Source: Mycolicibacterium fallax
GTDB lineage: Bacteria; Actinomycetota; Actinomycetes; Mycobacteriales; Mycobacteriaceae
Assembly: GCF_010726955.1 (NCBI RefSeq)
Contig: NZ_AP022603.1
Coordinates: 620,001-684,000, forward strand
DNA length: 64,000 nucleotides
Direction of reading: 5' to 3'
Shown here: piece after piece, positions 44,503 through 54,419 of the stretch
Layout: every line of letters begins with the position of its first letter
Numbering within the stretch: position 1 is the first letter of the stretch
Made by a program: the position numbers and the translations under genes
Notes under the pieces: model-generated
Databases searched by the model: none
Told to the model about the DNA's origin: nothing
The model's input: only the letters and a program-made list of their open reading frames with translations

Positions 44503-45005
44503 CATCGAGTGAGAACCCTGGGACGTTGGTGAGAACTTTTGCCGGCCGCGCTCATCGAGTGGGAACTCAGGGACGTTGGTGAGACGTTTTGCCGGGGTCC
44601 GACATCGAGTGAGACTTCAGGGACGTTGGTGAGAACTTTTGCCGGCCGCGCTCATCGAGCGAGAACTCAGGGACGTTGGTGAGACGTTTTGCCGGGGCCC
44701 GACATCGAGTGAGAACTCAGGGAGCTTGGTGAGAACCCAGGGACGTTGGTGAGACGTCAGGGCGGGGGTTTTCATCGAAAGAGAAACTGTGGCGGGGTTT
44801 ACTCGAACAACGCATCCCAGGTTTCTCTTTCGATGACGAGCGCCGTCCTGAGTTCTCACTAACGTCCCTGATGTCTCACTAAGGTCCCTGGTTTCTCACT
44901 CGATGAACCCGGCCGGCAAGAGTTCTCACTAACCTCCCTGAGTTCTCACTCGATGACGACGGCCACCCAAAGTTCTCACCAGCGTCCCTGGTTTCTCACT
45001 CGATG
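44503..45005. repeat. Mirror-symmetric phased GTGAGA element, copy 1
   Basis: The left arm has units starting CATCGA at 44503, 44553, 44603, 44653 and 44703 (50-bp steps). A 70-bp step then leads to a central module 44773-44835, bounded by a perfect 15-bp inverted repeat (CATCGAAAGAGAAAC / GTTTCTCTTTCGATG). The right arm carries reverse-complement units ending CGATG at 44905, 44955 and 45005. All paired positions are symmetric about 44804. Within units GTGAGA (or one-mismatch forms) begins at 44509, 44529, 44559, 44579, 44609, 44629, 44659, 44679, 44709, 44729 and 44749, always in multiples of 10 bp. Its mirror TCTCAC occupies the symmetric sites on the right. Left units alternate between two spacer types (GCCGGCCGCG and GCCGGGG). 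No protein is encoded; short reading frames here are repeat artefacts. It lies 34 bp after sufT. Function unknown. Confidence 0.9.
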
Positions 45006-45179
45006 CCCGCGCCGCCCGCCCCGCCGCCCCGCCCCGCGCCGCCCCGCCTGCCCGCCCCGCCGCCCAGCCAAAAACTGCTCCCACTTCGCGCTACCACCAT
45101 GCCGCGAGCTTCCCGCTGTGGTGTGATGTGAGTCTCAAAAATCTCACCGTCGTTGTTCAACGGATGTTGAGGAGGCCCG
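45006..45179. other. C-rich tract and leader before the DUF485 gene
   Basis: Positions 45006-45064 are almost purely C/G, with many CCCC runs on the plus strand, so the minus strand has G-quadruplex potential. The rest is a leader ending in GAGGAGG at 45169-45175, a strong ribosome site for the GTG at 45180. No gene is seen. Confidence 0.6.
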
Positions 45180-45530
45180 GTGTCCGAAGAAGTGCGCCCA
45201 CCCAGTCCCAGCGGGGAGCAGTTCCTCGCCGCGGCGGCCAGCCCGGAGTTCCAGGACCTCAAGCGTCGGCTGCGCCGCTTCGTATTCCCGATGACCGTGT
45301 TCTTCCTGATCTGGTACGCCGTCTACGTCCTGCTGAGCACCTTCGCCATCGACTTCATGGCGACCCCGGTGCTGGGCAACTACAACCTCGGCATGCTGAT
45401 CGGGCTGGGCCAGTTCATCTCGACGTTCGTCATCACCGGCCTGTACGTGCGGTTCGCCAACCGGGAGCTGGACCCGCGGGCGGCGAAGATCCGCGGTGAG
45501 CTGGAGCGCGCGGCGGGGGCCGAGCGATGA
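45180..45530 (+). CDS. DUF485 membrane protein (YjcH-like)
   Basis: The 116-residue protein has two transmembrane helices (about 35-57 and 70-95), with the DUF485 pattern FLAAAASPEFQDLKRRLRRFVFPMTVFFLIWY and a basic C-terminus. Such proteins are encoded directly before ActP-type solute:sodium symporters and are thought to be accessory subunits. It overlaps the symporter start by 4 bp. GTG 45180 follows a strong GAGGAGG. Confidence 0.9.
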   Translation: MSEEVRPPSPSGEQFLAAAASPEFQDLKRRLRRFVFPMTVFFLIWYAVYVLLSTFAIDFMATPVLGNYNLGMLIGLGQFISTFVITGLYVRFANRELDPRAAKIRGELERAAGAER

Positions 45531-47158
45531 GCACCGGCTACCTGGCCGCCGAGACCGTCGGCAACCCGATGGCCAACATGGCCATCTTCGGCCTGTTCGT
45601 CGTCGTCACCCTGGTGGTGGTGATCCGCGCGTCGAACAAAAATGCCACCGCCGCGGAGTTCTTCACCGGCGGCCGGGCGTTCTCCGGCCCGCAGAACGGC
45701 ATCGCCATCGCCGGGGACTACCTGTCGGCCGCCAGCTTCCTGGGCATCGCCGGCGCCATCGCGGTGTACGGCTACGACGGGTTCCTCTACTCGATCGGCT
45801 TCCTGGTGGCCTGGCTGGTGGCGCTGCTGCTGGTCGCCGAGCTGCTGCGCAACACCGGCAAGTTCACCATGGCCGACGTGCTCAGTTTCCGGCTCAAGCA
45901 GAAGCCGGTCCGGCTGGCCGCGGCCACCTCGACGCTGACGGTGTCGCTGTTCTACCTGCTGGCGCAGATGGCCGGCGCCGGCGGGCTGGTCGCGCTGCTG
46001 ATGGATGTCCGCAGCCGCACCGGCCAGTCCATCGTGATCGCCGTGGTCGGCGTGCTGATGATCGTGTACGTGCTGGTCGGCGGCATGAAGGGCACCACAT
46101 GGGTGCAGATCATCAAGGCCGTGCTGCTGATCGCGGGGGCCGCGGTGATGACGGCGATGGTGCTGGCGCGGTTCGGCCTGAACCTCTCGGACATCCTCGG
46201 GAGCGCGCAGAGCGCGATTGCGGCCTCGACCGATCCGGTCGTCGCCGGCCGCGACGTGCTGGCTCCGGGCGCCCAGTACGGCGGCTCGCTGACCTCGAAG
46301 ATCAACTTCCTGTCGCTGGCCATCGCGCTGGTGCTGGGCACCGCCGGGCTGCCGCACGTGCTGATGCGGTTCTACACCGTGCCGACGGCCAAGGAGGCGC
46401 GCCGCTCGGTGGTGTGGGCGATCGCGCTGATCGGGGCGTTCTACCTGTTCACCCTGGTGCTGGGCTACGGCGCGGCCGCGATCGTCGGCCCGGACCGGAT
46501 CCTGGCCGCCGCCGGCGGACAGAACGCCGCCGCCCCGCTGCTGGCCTTCGAGCTGGGCGGGGTGATCCTGCTCGGGGTGATCGCGGCGGTCGCGTTCGCC
46601 ACCATCCTGGCCGTGGTGGCCGGCCTGACCATCACCGCGGCGGCGTCGTTCGCCCACGACGTGTACGCCTCGGTGCTCAAGTCGCACACCGTGTCCGAGG
46701 CCGAGCAGGTCCGGGTCTCCCGGATCACCGCGGTGGTGCTGGGGCTGCTGGGCATCGGTCTGGGCATCCTGGCCAACGGTCAGAACATCGCCTTCCTGGT
46801 GGCGCTGGCGTTCGCGGTCGCCGCGGCCGCCAACCTGCCGACCATCGTGTACTCGCTGTACTGGCGGCGGTTCAACACCCGGGGCGCGCTGTGGAGCATG
46901 TACGGCGGCCTGGCCGCCACGATCGTGCTGATCGTGTTCTCCCCGGCGGTGTCGGGTTCGCCGACGGCGATGATCCCGGGCGCGGACTTCGCCTGGTTCC
47001 CGCTGGCCAACCCCGGCATCGTGTCCATTCCGCTGGCGTTTGTGCTCGGCATCGTCGGCACCCTGACCGCGCCCGATGACGAGGACCCGGTGCTGGCCGC
47101 GGAGATGGAGGTCCGGTCGCTGACCGGGATCGGTGCCGAGCCGGCCGTCGAGCACTGA
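45527..47158 (+). CDS. Acetate/monocarboxylate:cation symporter (ActP-like)
   Basis: The 543-residue protein belongs to the solute:sodium symporter family: about 13 transmembrane segments, the FTGGRAFSGPQNGIAIAGDYLSAASFLGIAGAIAVYGYDG start region and AGLPHVLMRFYTVPTAKEARRS. It likely imports acetate or a short monocarboxylate. In M. tuberculosis this interval holds fadE15, PE_PGRS29 and ctpD-trxA instead, so the DUF485/ActP pair is a lineage-specific difference. It follows the repeat element and precedes the thioredoxin gene. Confidence 0.9.
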   Translation: MSTGYLAAETVGNPMANMAIFGLFVVVTLVVVIRASNKNATAAEFFTGGRAFSGPQNGIAIAGDYLSAASFLGIAGAIAVYGYDGFLYSIGFLVAWLVALLLVAELLRNTGKFTMADVLSFRLKQKPVRLAAATSTLTVSLFYLLAQMAGAGGLVALLMDVRSRTGQSIVIAVVGVLMIVYVLVGGMKGTTWVQIIKAVLLIAGAAVMTAMVLARFGLNLSDILGSAQSAIAASTDPVVAGRDVLAPGAQYGGSLTSKINFLSLAIALVLGTAGLPHVLMRFYTVPTAKEARRSVVWAIALIGAFYLFTLVLGYGAAAIVGPDRILAAAGGQNAAAPLLAFELGGVILLGVIAAVAFATILAVVAGLTITAAASFAHDVYASVLKSHTVSEAEQVRVSRITAVVLGLLGIGLGILANGQNIAFLVALAFAVAAAANLPTIVYSLYWRRFNTRGALWSMYGGLAATIVLIVFSPAVSGSPTAMIPGADFAWFPLANPGIVSIPLAFVLGIVGTLTAPDDEDPVLAAEMEVRSLTGIGAEPAVEH

Positions 47159-47167
47159 ACCCCGCAC

Positions 47168-47183
47168 ATACCCCGTGGGGTAT
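47168..47183. promoter_or_regulatory. CsoR-family-like operator with overlapping -10
   Basis: ATACCCCGTGGGGTAT has perfect 7-bp arms around GT, the form of operators bound by CsoR-type copper or persulfide sensors. TATATT at 47181-47186 overlaps the right arm and could be the -10 element of the thioredoxin promoter, so binding would block transcription. It lies 45 bp before the thioredoxin GTG. Confidence 0.68.
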
Positions 47184-47228
47184 ATTGGGGGTGGGAACAA
47201 CGCGGTTCCCCCTGACGTTGGGACAGGC

Positions 47229-47591
47229 GTGGCTACTCAAGACATCACCGCAGCAGAATTCGACAACCTCGTGACCGGCAACGACATCGTGCTGGTCGAC
47301 TTCTGGGCGTCCTGGTGCGGCCCGTGCCGGGCCTTCGCACCGACCTTCGCCAAGGCCTCCGAGGAACACCCCGACGTGGTCTTCGCCAAGGTCGACACCG
47401 AGGCGCAGCAGGAACTGGCCGCGGCCGCCCAGATCCGCTCCATCCCGACGCTGATGGCGTTCAAGCAGGGCAAGCTGGTGTTCAACCAGGCCGGCGCGCT
47501 GCCCGGACCGGCCCTGGAGGACCTGATCCAGAAGGTCAAGGAGTTCGACGTGGACGCGGCGATCGCGGCGTCCGACCAGCAGGACCGGTAA
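47229..47591 (+). CDS. Thioredoxin (Rv1471/TrxB1-like)
   Basis: The 120-residue thioredoxin fold has the redox motif WASWCGPCRAF (C30 and C33), VDTEAQQELAAAAQIRSIPT with the cis-proline, and a C-terminal helix. It matches M. tuberculosis Rv1471 (trxB1). In that species it lies in ctpD-trxA-trxB1; here ctpD and trxA are absent and the gene has its own operator-like promoter. GTG 47229 is the only good start. Confidence 0.93.
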   Translation: MATQDITAAEFDNLVTGNDIVLVDFWASWCGPCRAFAPTFAKASEEHPDVVFAKVDTEAQQELAAAAQIRSIPTLMAFKQGKLVFNQAGALPGPALEDLIQKVKEFDVDAAIAASDQQDR

Positions 47592-47634
47592 CCCGTTTGG
47601 GCGGCGGTCACCGGCAGCGCTAGCGTGACTGTCC

Positions 47635-48456
47635 GTGACCGCGCACTCCGAATTCGTCCTGGTCGACCGGCCCCGCCCGCACGTCGCGCTGATCACGCTG
47701 AACCGCCCGGAGCGGATGAACTCCATGGCGTTCGACGTGATGCTGCCGCTGCGCGAGGTGCTGCGGCAGATCACCGACGACAACGACGTGCGCGCGGTGG
47801 TGCTGACCGGCGCGGGCGCCGGATTCTCCTCCGGCGCCGACCACAAGTCCGCCGGTGCGGTGCCCAACGTGGCGGGGCTGACCCGGCCCGGTTTCGGGCT
47901 GCGCACCATGGAGATCCTCGACGAGGTGATCCTCGGCCTGCGCCGGCTGCATCAGCCGGTCATCGCCGCGGTCAACGGTGCGGCCATCGGCGGCGGGTTG
48001 TGCCTGGCGCTGGCCTGCGACATCCGGGTGGCAAGCCCGGACGCCTACTTCCGGGCCGCCGGCATCAACAACGGCCTGACCGCCAGCGAGCTGGGCCTGA
48101 GCTACCTGCTGCCGCGGGCGATCGGCACCAGCCGCGCCTTCGAGCTGATGCTGACCGGCCGCGACGTCGACGCGCCCGAGGCCGAGCGGATCGGGCTGGT
48201 GTCCCGGCTGGTGCCGGCGCAGGACCTGATCGGCGAGTGCGTCACAATGGGGGAGCGGATCGCCGGGTTCTCCCGGCCGGGCGTCGAGCTGACCAAGCGC
48301 ACGCTGTGGTCGGGCCTGGACGCCGGTAGCCTGGAGTCCCATATGCAGGCCGAGGGCCTGGGGCAGCTCTACGTCCGCCTGCTCACCGCCAACTTCGAGG
48401 AAGCGGTGGCCGCGCGCGCCCAGGGCCGCGCACCCAAGTTCACCGACGACAAGTGA
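47635..48456 (+). CDS. echA12: Enoyl-CoA hydratase EchA12-like
   Basis: The 273-residue crotonase-fold protein has the oxyanion-hole segments VVLTGAGAGFSSGADHKSAG and AAVNGAAIGGGLCLALACDIRVAS. It likely hydrates enoyl-CoA in fatty acid breakdown, though crotonase members vary in reaction. The next gene starts 14 bp downstream. It corresponds to Rv1472. Confidence 0.9.
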   Translation: MTAHSEFVLVDRPRPHVALITLNRPERMNSMAFDVMLPLREVLRQITDDNDVRAVVLTGAGAGFSSGADHKSAGAVPNVAGLTRPGFGLRTMEILDEVILGLRRLHQPVIAAVNGAAIGGGLCLALACDIRVASPDAYFRAAGINNGLTASELGLSYLLPRAIGTSRAFELMLTGRDVDAPEAERIGLVSRLVPAQDLIGECVTMGERIAGFSRPGVELTKRTLWSGLDAGSLESHMQAEGLGQLYVRLLTANFEEAVAARAQGRAPKFTDDK

Positions 48457-48469
48457 CGGAGCCGCACCC

Positions 48470-50101
48470 GTGATTACCGCAACGGACTTGGAGGTCCGCG
48501 CCGGCGCGCGCACGCTGCTGGCCGCCGAGGGCCCCGCGCTGCGGATCCAGCCCGGCGACCGGATCGGGCTGGTCGGGCGCAACGGTGCGGGCAAGACCAC
48601 CACCATGCGAATCCTGGCCGGCGAGGGCGAACCGTACGCCGGCACCATCACCCGGACCGGGGAGGTCGGCTACCTGCCGCAGGACCCCCGCGAGGGTGAC
48701 CTGGACGTGCTGGCCCGCGACCGGGTGCTCTCGGCGCGCGGCCTGGACACGCTGCTCGCCGACCTGGAGAAGCAGCAGACCCTGATGGCCGAGCTGGCCG
48801 ACGAGGCGGGCCGGGACAAGGCGATCCGCCGCTACGGCCAGCTGGAGGAGCGGTTCTCCGCGCTCGGCGGGTACGCCGCCGAAAGCGAGGCCGGCCGGAT
48901 CTGCGCCAGCCTGGGGCTGGCCGAGCGGATCCTCGCCCAGCCGCTGCGCACGCTGTCCGGCGGTCAGCGCCGCCGCGTCGAGCTGGCCCGGATCCTGTTC
49001 GCCGCCTCGGAGTCCGGGGTGGCCGGCGGCTCCACCACGCTGCTGCTGGACGAGCCGACCAACCACCTCGACGCCGACTCGATCGGCTGGCTGCGGGAGT
49101 TTCTGCGCAACCACAGCGGCGGGCTGGTGGTGATCAGCCACGACGTCGACCTGCTGGCCGACGTGGTCAACCGGGTCTGGTTCCTCGACGCGGTGCGCGG
49201 CGAGGCCGACGTCTACAACATGGGCTGGCACAAGTACCTCGACGCCCGCGCCACCGACGAGCAGCGCCGCCGCCGGGAGCGCGCCAACGCCGAGCGCAAG
49301 GCCGGTGCGCTGCGCGCCCAGGCCGCCAAGATGGGCGCCAAGGCCACCAAGGCGGTCGCCGCGCAGAACATGCTGCGCCGCGCCGAGCGGATGATGGCCG
49401 AGCTGGACGAGGAACGCGTCGCCGACAAGGTGGCCCGGATCAAGTTCCCCACCCCCGCGCCGTGCGGCAAGACCCCGCTGATGGCCAGCGGGCTGACCAA
49501 GACCTACGGCTCGCTGGAGGTGTTCACCGGGGTCGACCTGGCCATCGACCGCGGCTCCCGGGTGGTGGTGCTGGGCCTCAACGGCGCGGGCAAGACCACC
49601 CTGCTGCGGGTGCTGGCCGGCACCGAGACACCCGACGCCGGACAGCTCGAGCCCGGCCACGGCTGCCGGATCGGCTACTTCGCCCAGGAACACGACACCC
49701 TGGACAACGACGCGACGGTGTGGGAGAACATCCGCCACGCCGCCCCGGACACCGGCGAGCAGGACCTGCGCGGGCTGCTTGGCGCGTTCATGTTCACCGG
49801 CCCGCAGCTCGAACAGCCGGCCGGCACGCTGTCCGGCGGCGAGAAGACCCGGCTCGCGCTGGCCGGGCTGGTCGCCTCCACCGCCAACGTGCTGCTGCTC
49901 GACGAGCCGACCAACAACCTGGACCCGGCGTCCCGGGAACAGGTGCTCGACGCGCTGCGCAGCTACACCGGGGCTGTCGTGCTGGTCACCCACGATCCGG
50001 GTGCGGCCGAGGCGCTGGAACCGCAGCGGGTGGTGCTGCTGCCCGACGGCACCGAGGACTTCTGGTCGCAGGACTACCGGGAACTGATCGAGCTGGCCTG
50101 A
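48470..50101 (+). CDS. ABC-F ATPase (Rv1473-like)
   Basis: The 543-residue protein has two ABC domains and no membrane segment. Walker A motifs are GRNGAGKTTT and GLNGAGKTTL; signatures are LSGGQRRRVELARIL and LSGGEKTRLALAGLV; Walker B segments are LLLDEPTNHLDADS and LLLDEPTNNLDPAS. A charged linker (about 255-320) fits the ribosome-reaching arm of ABC-F proteins, which act on translation or give ribosome protection against antibiotics. Its M. tuberculosis homologue has been listed in the WhiB7 regulon; I see no distinct WhiB7 promoter here because the gene is close behind echA12. Confidence 0.92.
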   Translation: MITATDLEVRAGARTLLAAEGPALRIQPGDRIGLVGRNGAGKTTTMRILAGEGEPYAGTITRTGEVGYLPQDPREGDLDVLARDRVLSARGLDTLLADLEKQQTLMAELADEAGRDKAIRRYGQLEERFSALGGYAAESEAGRICASLGLAERILAQPLRTLSGGQRRRVELARILFAASESGVAGGSTTLLLDEPTNHLDADSIGWLREFLRNHSGGLVVISHDVDLLADVVNRVWFLDAVRGEADVYNMGWHKYLDARATDEQRRRRERANAERKAGALRAQAAKMGAKATKAVAAQNMLRRAERMMAELDEERVADKVARIKFPTPAPCGKTPLMASGLTKTYGSLEVFTGVDLAIDRGSRVVVLGLNGAGKTTLLRVLAGTETPDAGQLEPGHGCRIGYFAQEHDTLDNDATVWENIRHAAPDTGEQDLRGLLGAFMFTGPQLEQPAGTLSGGEKTRLALAGLVASTANVLLLDEPTNNLDPASREQVLDALRSYTGAVVLVTHDPGAAEALEPQRVVLLPDGTEDFWSQDYRELIELA

Positions 50102-50107
50102 GCCGGC

Positions 50108-50671
50108 TCAGCTCTGCCGCACCGAGCGTTCCACCAGGTCCAGCACCGCGCCCAGCTGGGCGGGATCGTCCCCGGAGGCCAACCGGGTGATCAGCCCGTC
50201 GAGCACCAGGTCCAGGTAGGTCTGCAGCACCTCGCCGGGCACATCCTCGCGCAGCCGGCCGGCCTCGCGCTGCTGGCGCAGCCGCTCGCTGGTGGCGTTG
50301 ACCAGCTCCGTGGACCGCTCCGCCCAGCCGCGGTGAAACGCCTGGTCGGTGCGCAGTTTGCGGGAGATCTCCAGCCGGGTGGCCAGCCAGTCGAACTGCT
50401 CCGGTGCGGCGAGCATGTCGCGCATCACCTGGATCAGTCCTTCCCGGCTGGCCACCTCGGCCATCCGCTCGGCGTCCTCACGCGCGAGCTCGAAGAACAG
50501 CGAGTCCTTGTCCCGGAAATGGTGGAAGATCGCCCCCCGGGACAGCCCGATCGACTCTTCCAGCCGGCGCACCGTCGCCTTGTCGTAGCCGAACTCGGCG
50601 AAACAGCGACGGGCCCCGTCGAGGATCTGGCGGCGGCGCGCCGCCAGATGGTCCTCGCTCACTTTCGGCAT
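50108..50671 (-). CDS. acnR: TetR-family regulator of aconitase, AcnR-like
   Basis: The 187-residue protein has an N-terminal TetR helix-turn-helix (about 15-60; ILDGARRCFAEFGYDKATVRRLEESIGLSRGAIFHHF) and a ligand-binding C-terminal domain. It follows acn by 9 bp in the same operon, the layout of Rv1475c-Rv1474c and of corynebacterial acn-acnR, where AcnR represses aconitase. An operator matching the published AcnR motif lies before acn. Confidence 0.92.
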   Translation of the reverse strand: MPKVSEDHLAARRRQILDGARRCFAEFGYDKATVRRLEESIGLSRGAIFHHFRDKDSLFFELAREDAERMAEVASREGLIQVMRDMLAAPEQFDWLATRLEISRKLRTDQAFHRGWAERSTELVNATSERLRQQREAGRLREDVPGEVLQTYLDLVLDGLITRLASGDDPAQLGAVLDLVERSVRQS

Positions 50672-50680
50672 CGGAGAAGG

Positions 50681-53521
<2,841 letters not shown>

Positions 53522-53565
53522 TCACCGCAGACATGGCTGTTGCACTGCGGACCAGGCAACTCTAA

Positions 53566-53581
53566 CAGTACGAGCGTACTG
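53566..53581. promoter_or_regulatory. AcnR-type operator upstream of acn
   Basis: CAGTACGAGCGTACTG matches the reported AcnR motif CAGNACnnncGTACTG at every defined position. It lies 66-81 bp upstream of the acn start on the minus strand, in the acn/Rv1476-like intergenic region, so AcnR would repress its own operon. Confidence 0.85.
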
Positions 53582-53650
53582 CAAGGGGGCTGGGGGCGAA
53601 ATTTGTTCGTGACCGTGTGTTGCGGGGTGTTGAGACCGGGCTGAAGTACG

Positions 53651-54193
53651 GTGGCCGACATGCATGGCGCGCTCTTCGACCCGTATCCGCCGGCCTTCAT
53701 CCCGCACGAGGTGGACATGGTGCGGGTGCAGGAACAGGTCGCCGCCGACGGCGTCAGCGCGCCGGCCGGGGTGGACCGGTCGGCGCTGGAGCAGGTGGTC
53801 ACCGCTGCCGGCAACGACGGCATCGAGCTCAAGATCGTGGTGATCGAGGACAACCCGCCGATCGACACCCCGCTGCGTGACATCGCCAACGAGGTGGGTC
53901 AGCAGCACCCGGGTGCGACGGTGCTGGTGCTGAGCCCGTCGTTCGCCGGCACCTACAGCCCGAGCTACGACCGGGCGACGCTGGAGGCCGGGGAGGACCT
54001 GGCCAAGACCGGTAACCCGGTGCAGTCGGCGGAGAATTTCGTCAGCCAGCTCAATACCCCCATTTTCCCGTGGACCGCGTTGACCGTTGTATTGCTGGCC
54101 GTCGTTGTGCTCGGGGCGGCCCTGGCGCGGGTTGCCGGGGTCCGGGCCCGTCGGCGCGCCGACCCCGAAAGTGCCTGCGCCGCCGAGGGATAA
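53651..54193 (+). CDS. Membrane-anchored protein, Rv1476-like
   Basis: The 180-residue protein has a soluble N-terminal domain of about 130 residues (VIEDNPPIDTPLRDIANEVG, ATVLVLSPSFAGTYS) and a single transmembrane helix near the C-terminus (about 140-162) followed by an Arg-rich tail. Its role is unknown. It sits upstream of ripA in mycobacteria. GTG 53651 is used; ATG 53660 is equally possible. Confidence 0.82.
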   Translation: MADMHGALFDPYPPAFIPHEVDMVRVQEQVAADGVSAPAGVDRSALEQVVTAAGNDGIELKIVVIEDNPPIDTPLRDIANEVGQQHPGATVLVLSPSFAGTYSPSYDRATLEAGEDLAKTGNPVQSAENFVSQLNTPIFPWTALTVVLLAVVVLGAALARVAGVRARRRADPESACAAEG

Positions 54194-54237
54194 CCCGTCG
54201 CCGGACGGTTTCAGACGCAATTGCCGAAATTCGCCAA

Positions 54238-54255
54238 GGTCACGGCGAGGTCACA
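54238..54255 (+). promoter_or_regulatory. Direct GGTCAC repeats, MtrA-like site upstream of ripA
   Basis: GGTCACGGCGAGGTCACA contains two direct GGTCAC repeats with starts 11 bp apart, one helical turn, 165 bp before ripA. MtrA is reported to bind paired GTCACA-type repeats and ripA is a reported MtrA target. The surrounding 54194-54419 is unusually AT-rich for this genome and holds the ripA promoter. Confidence 0.55.
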
Positions 54256-54419
54256 TTCTTTAAATCACAAACTTGTAATTTGTTGCGCGAGTTTCATCGG
54301 GTTCTTTTGTGACGTACGGTGCAAAGGGTGCCTAATGTTTTAATTGATGTTTATGTGACTCATGTGGCTGAGGGCGCCGGTGTTGTTGTCGGGTCGGTCC
54401 GTAGGGGAGACGCAGTCGA

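Noticed and set aside
44617..44859. Minus-strand reading frame of 80 codons inside the repeat element, and a similar one at 62200-62496
   Set aside because: They share peptide text (such as SMKTPALTSHQRPWVLTKLPE) only because the DNA repeats are alike. They have no ribosome site, and one runs antisense into hemH.
44503..45005. CRISPR array, because of regular 50-bp repeats
   Set aside because: The spacers are not unique but alternate between two types, the units are inverted in the right half, and no cas genes are near.
54194..54419. c-di-AMP (ydaO-type) riboswitch upstream of ripA
   Set aside because: Such riboswitches occur before cell-wall hydrolase genes in actinobacteria, but I could not find the conserved GC-rich core in this AT-rich leader.
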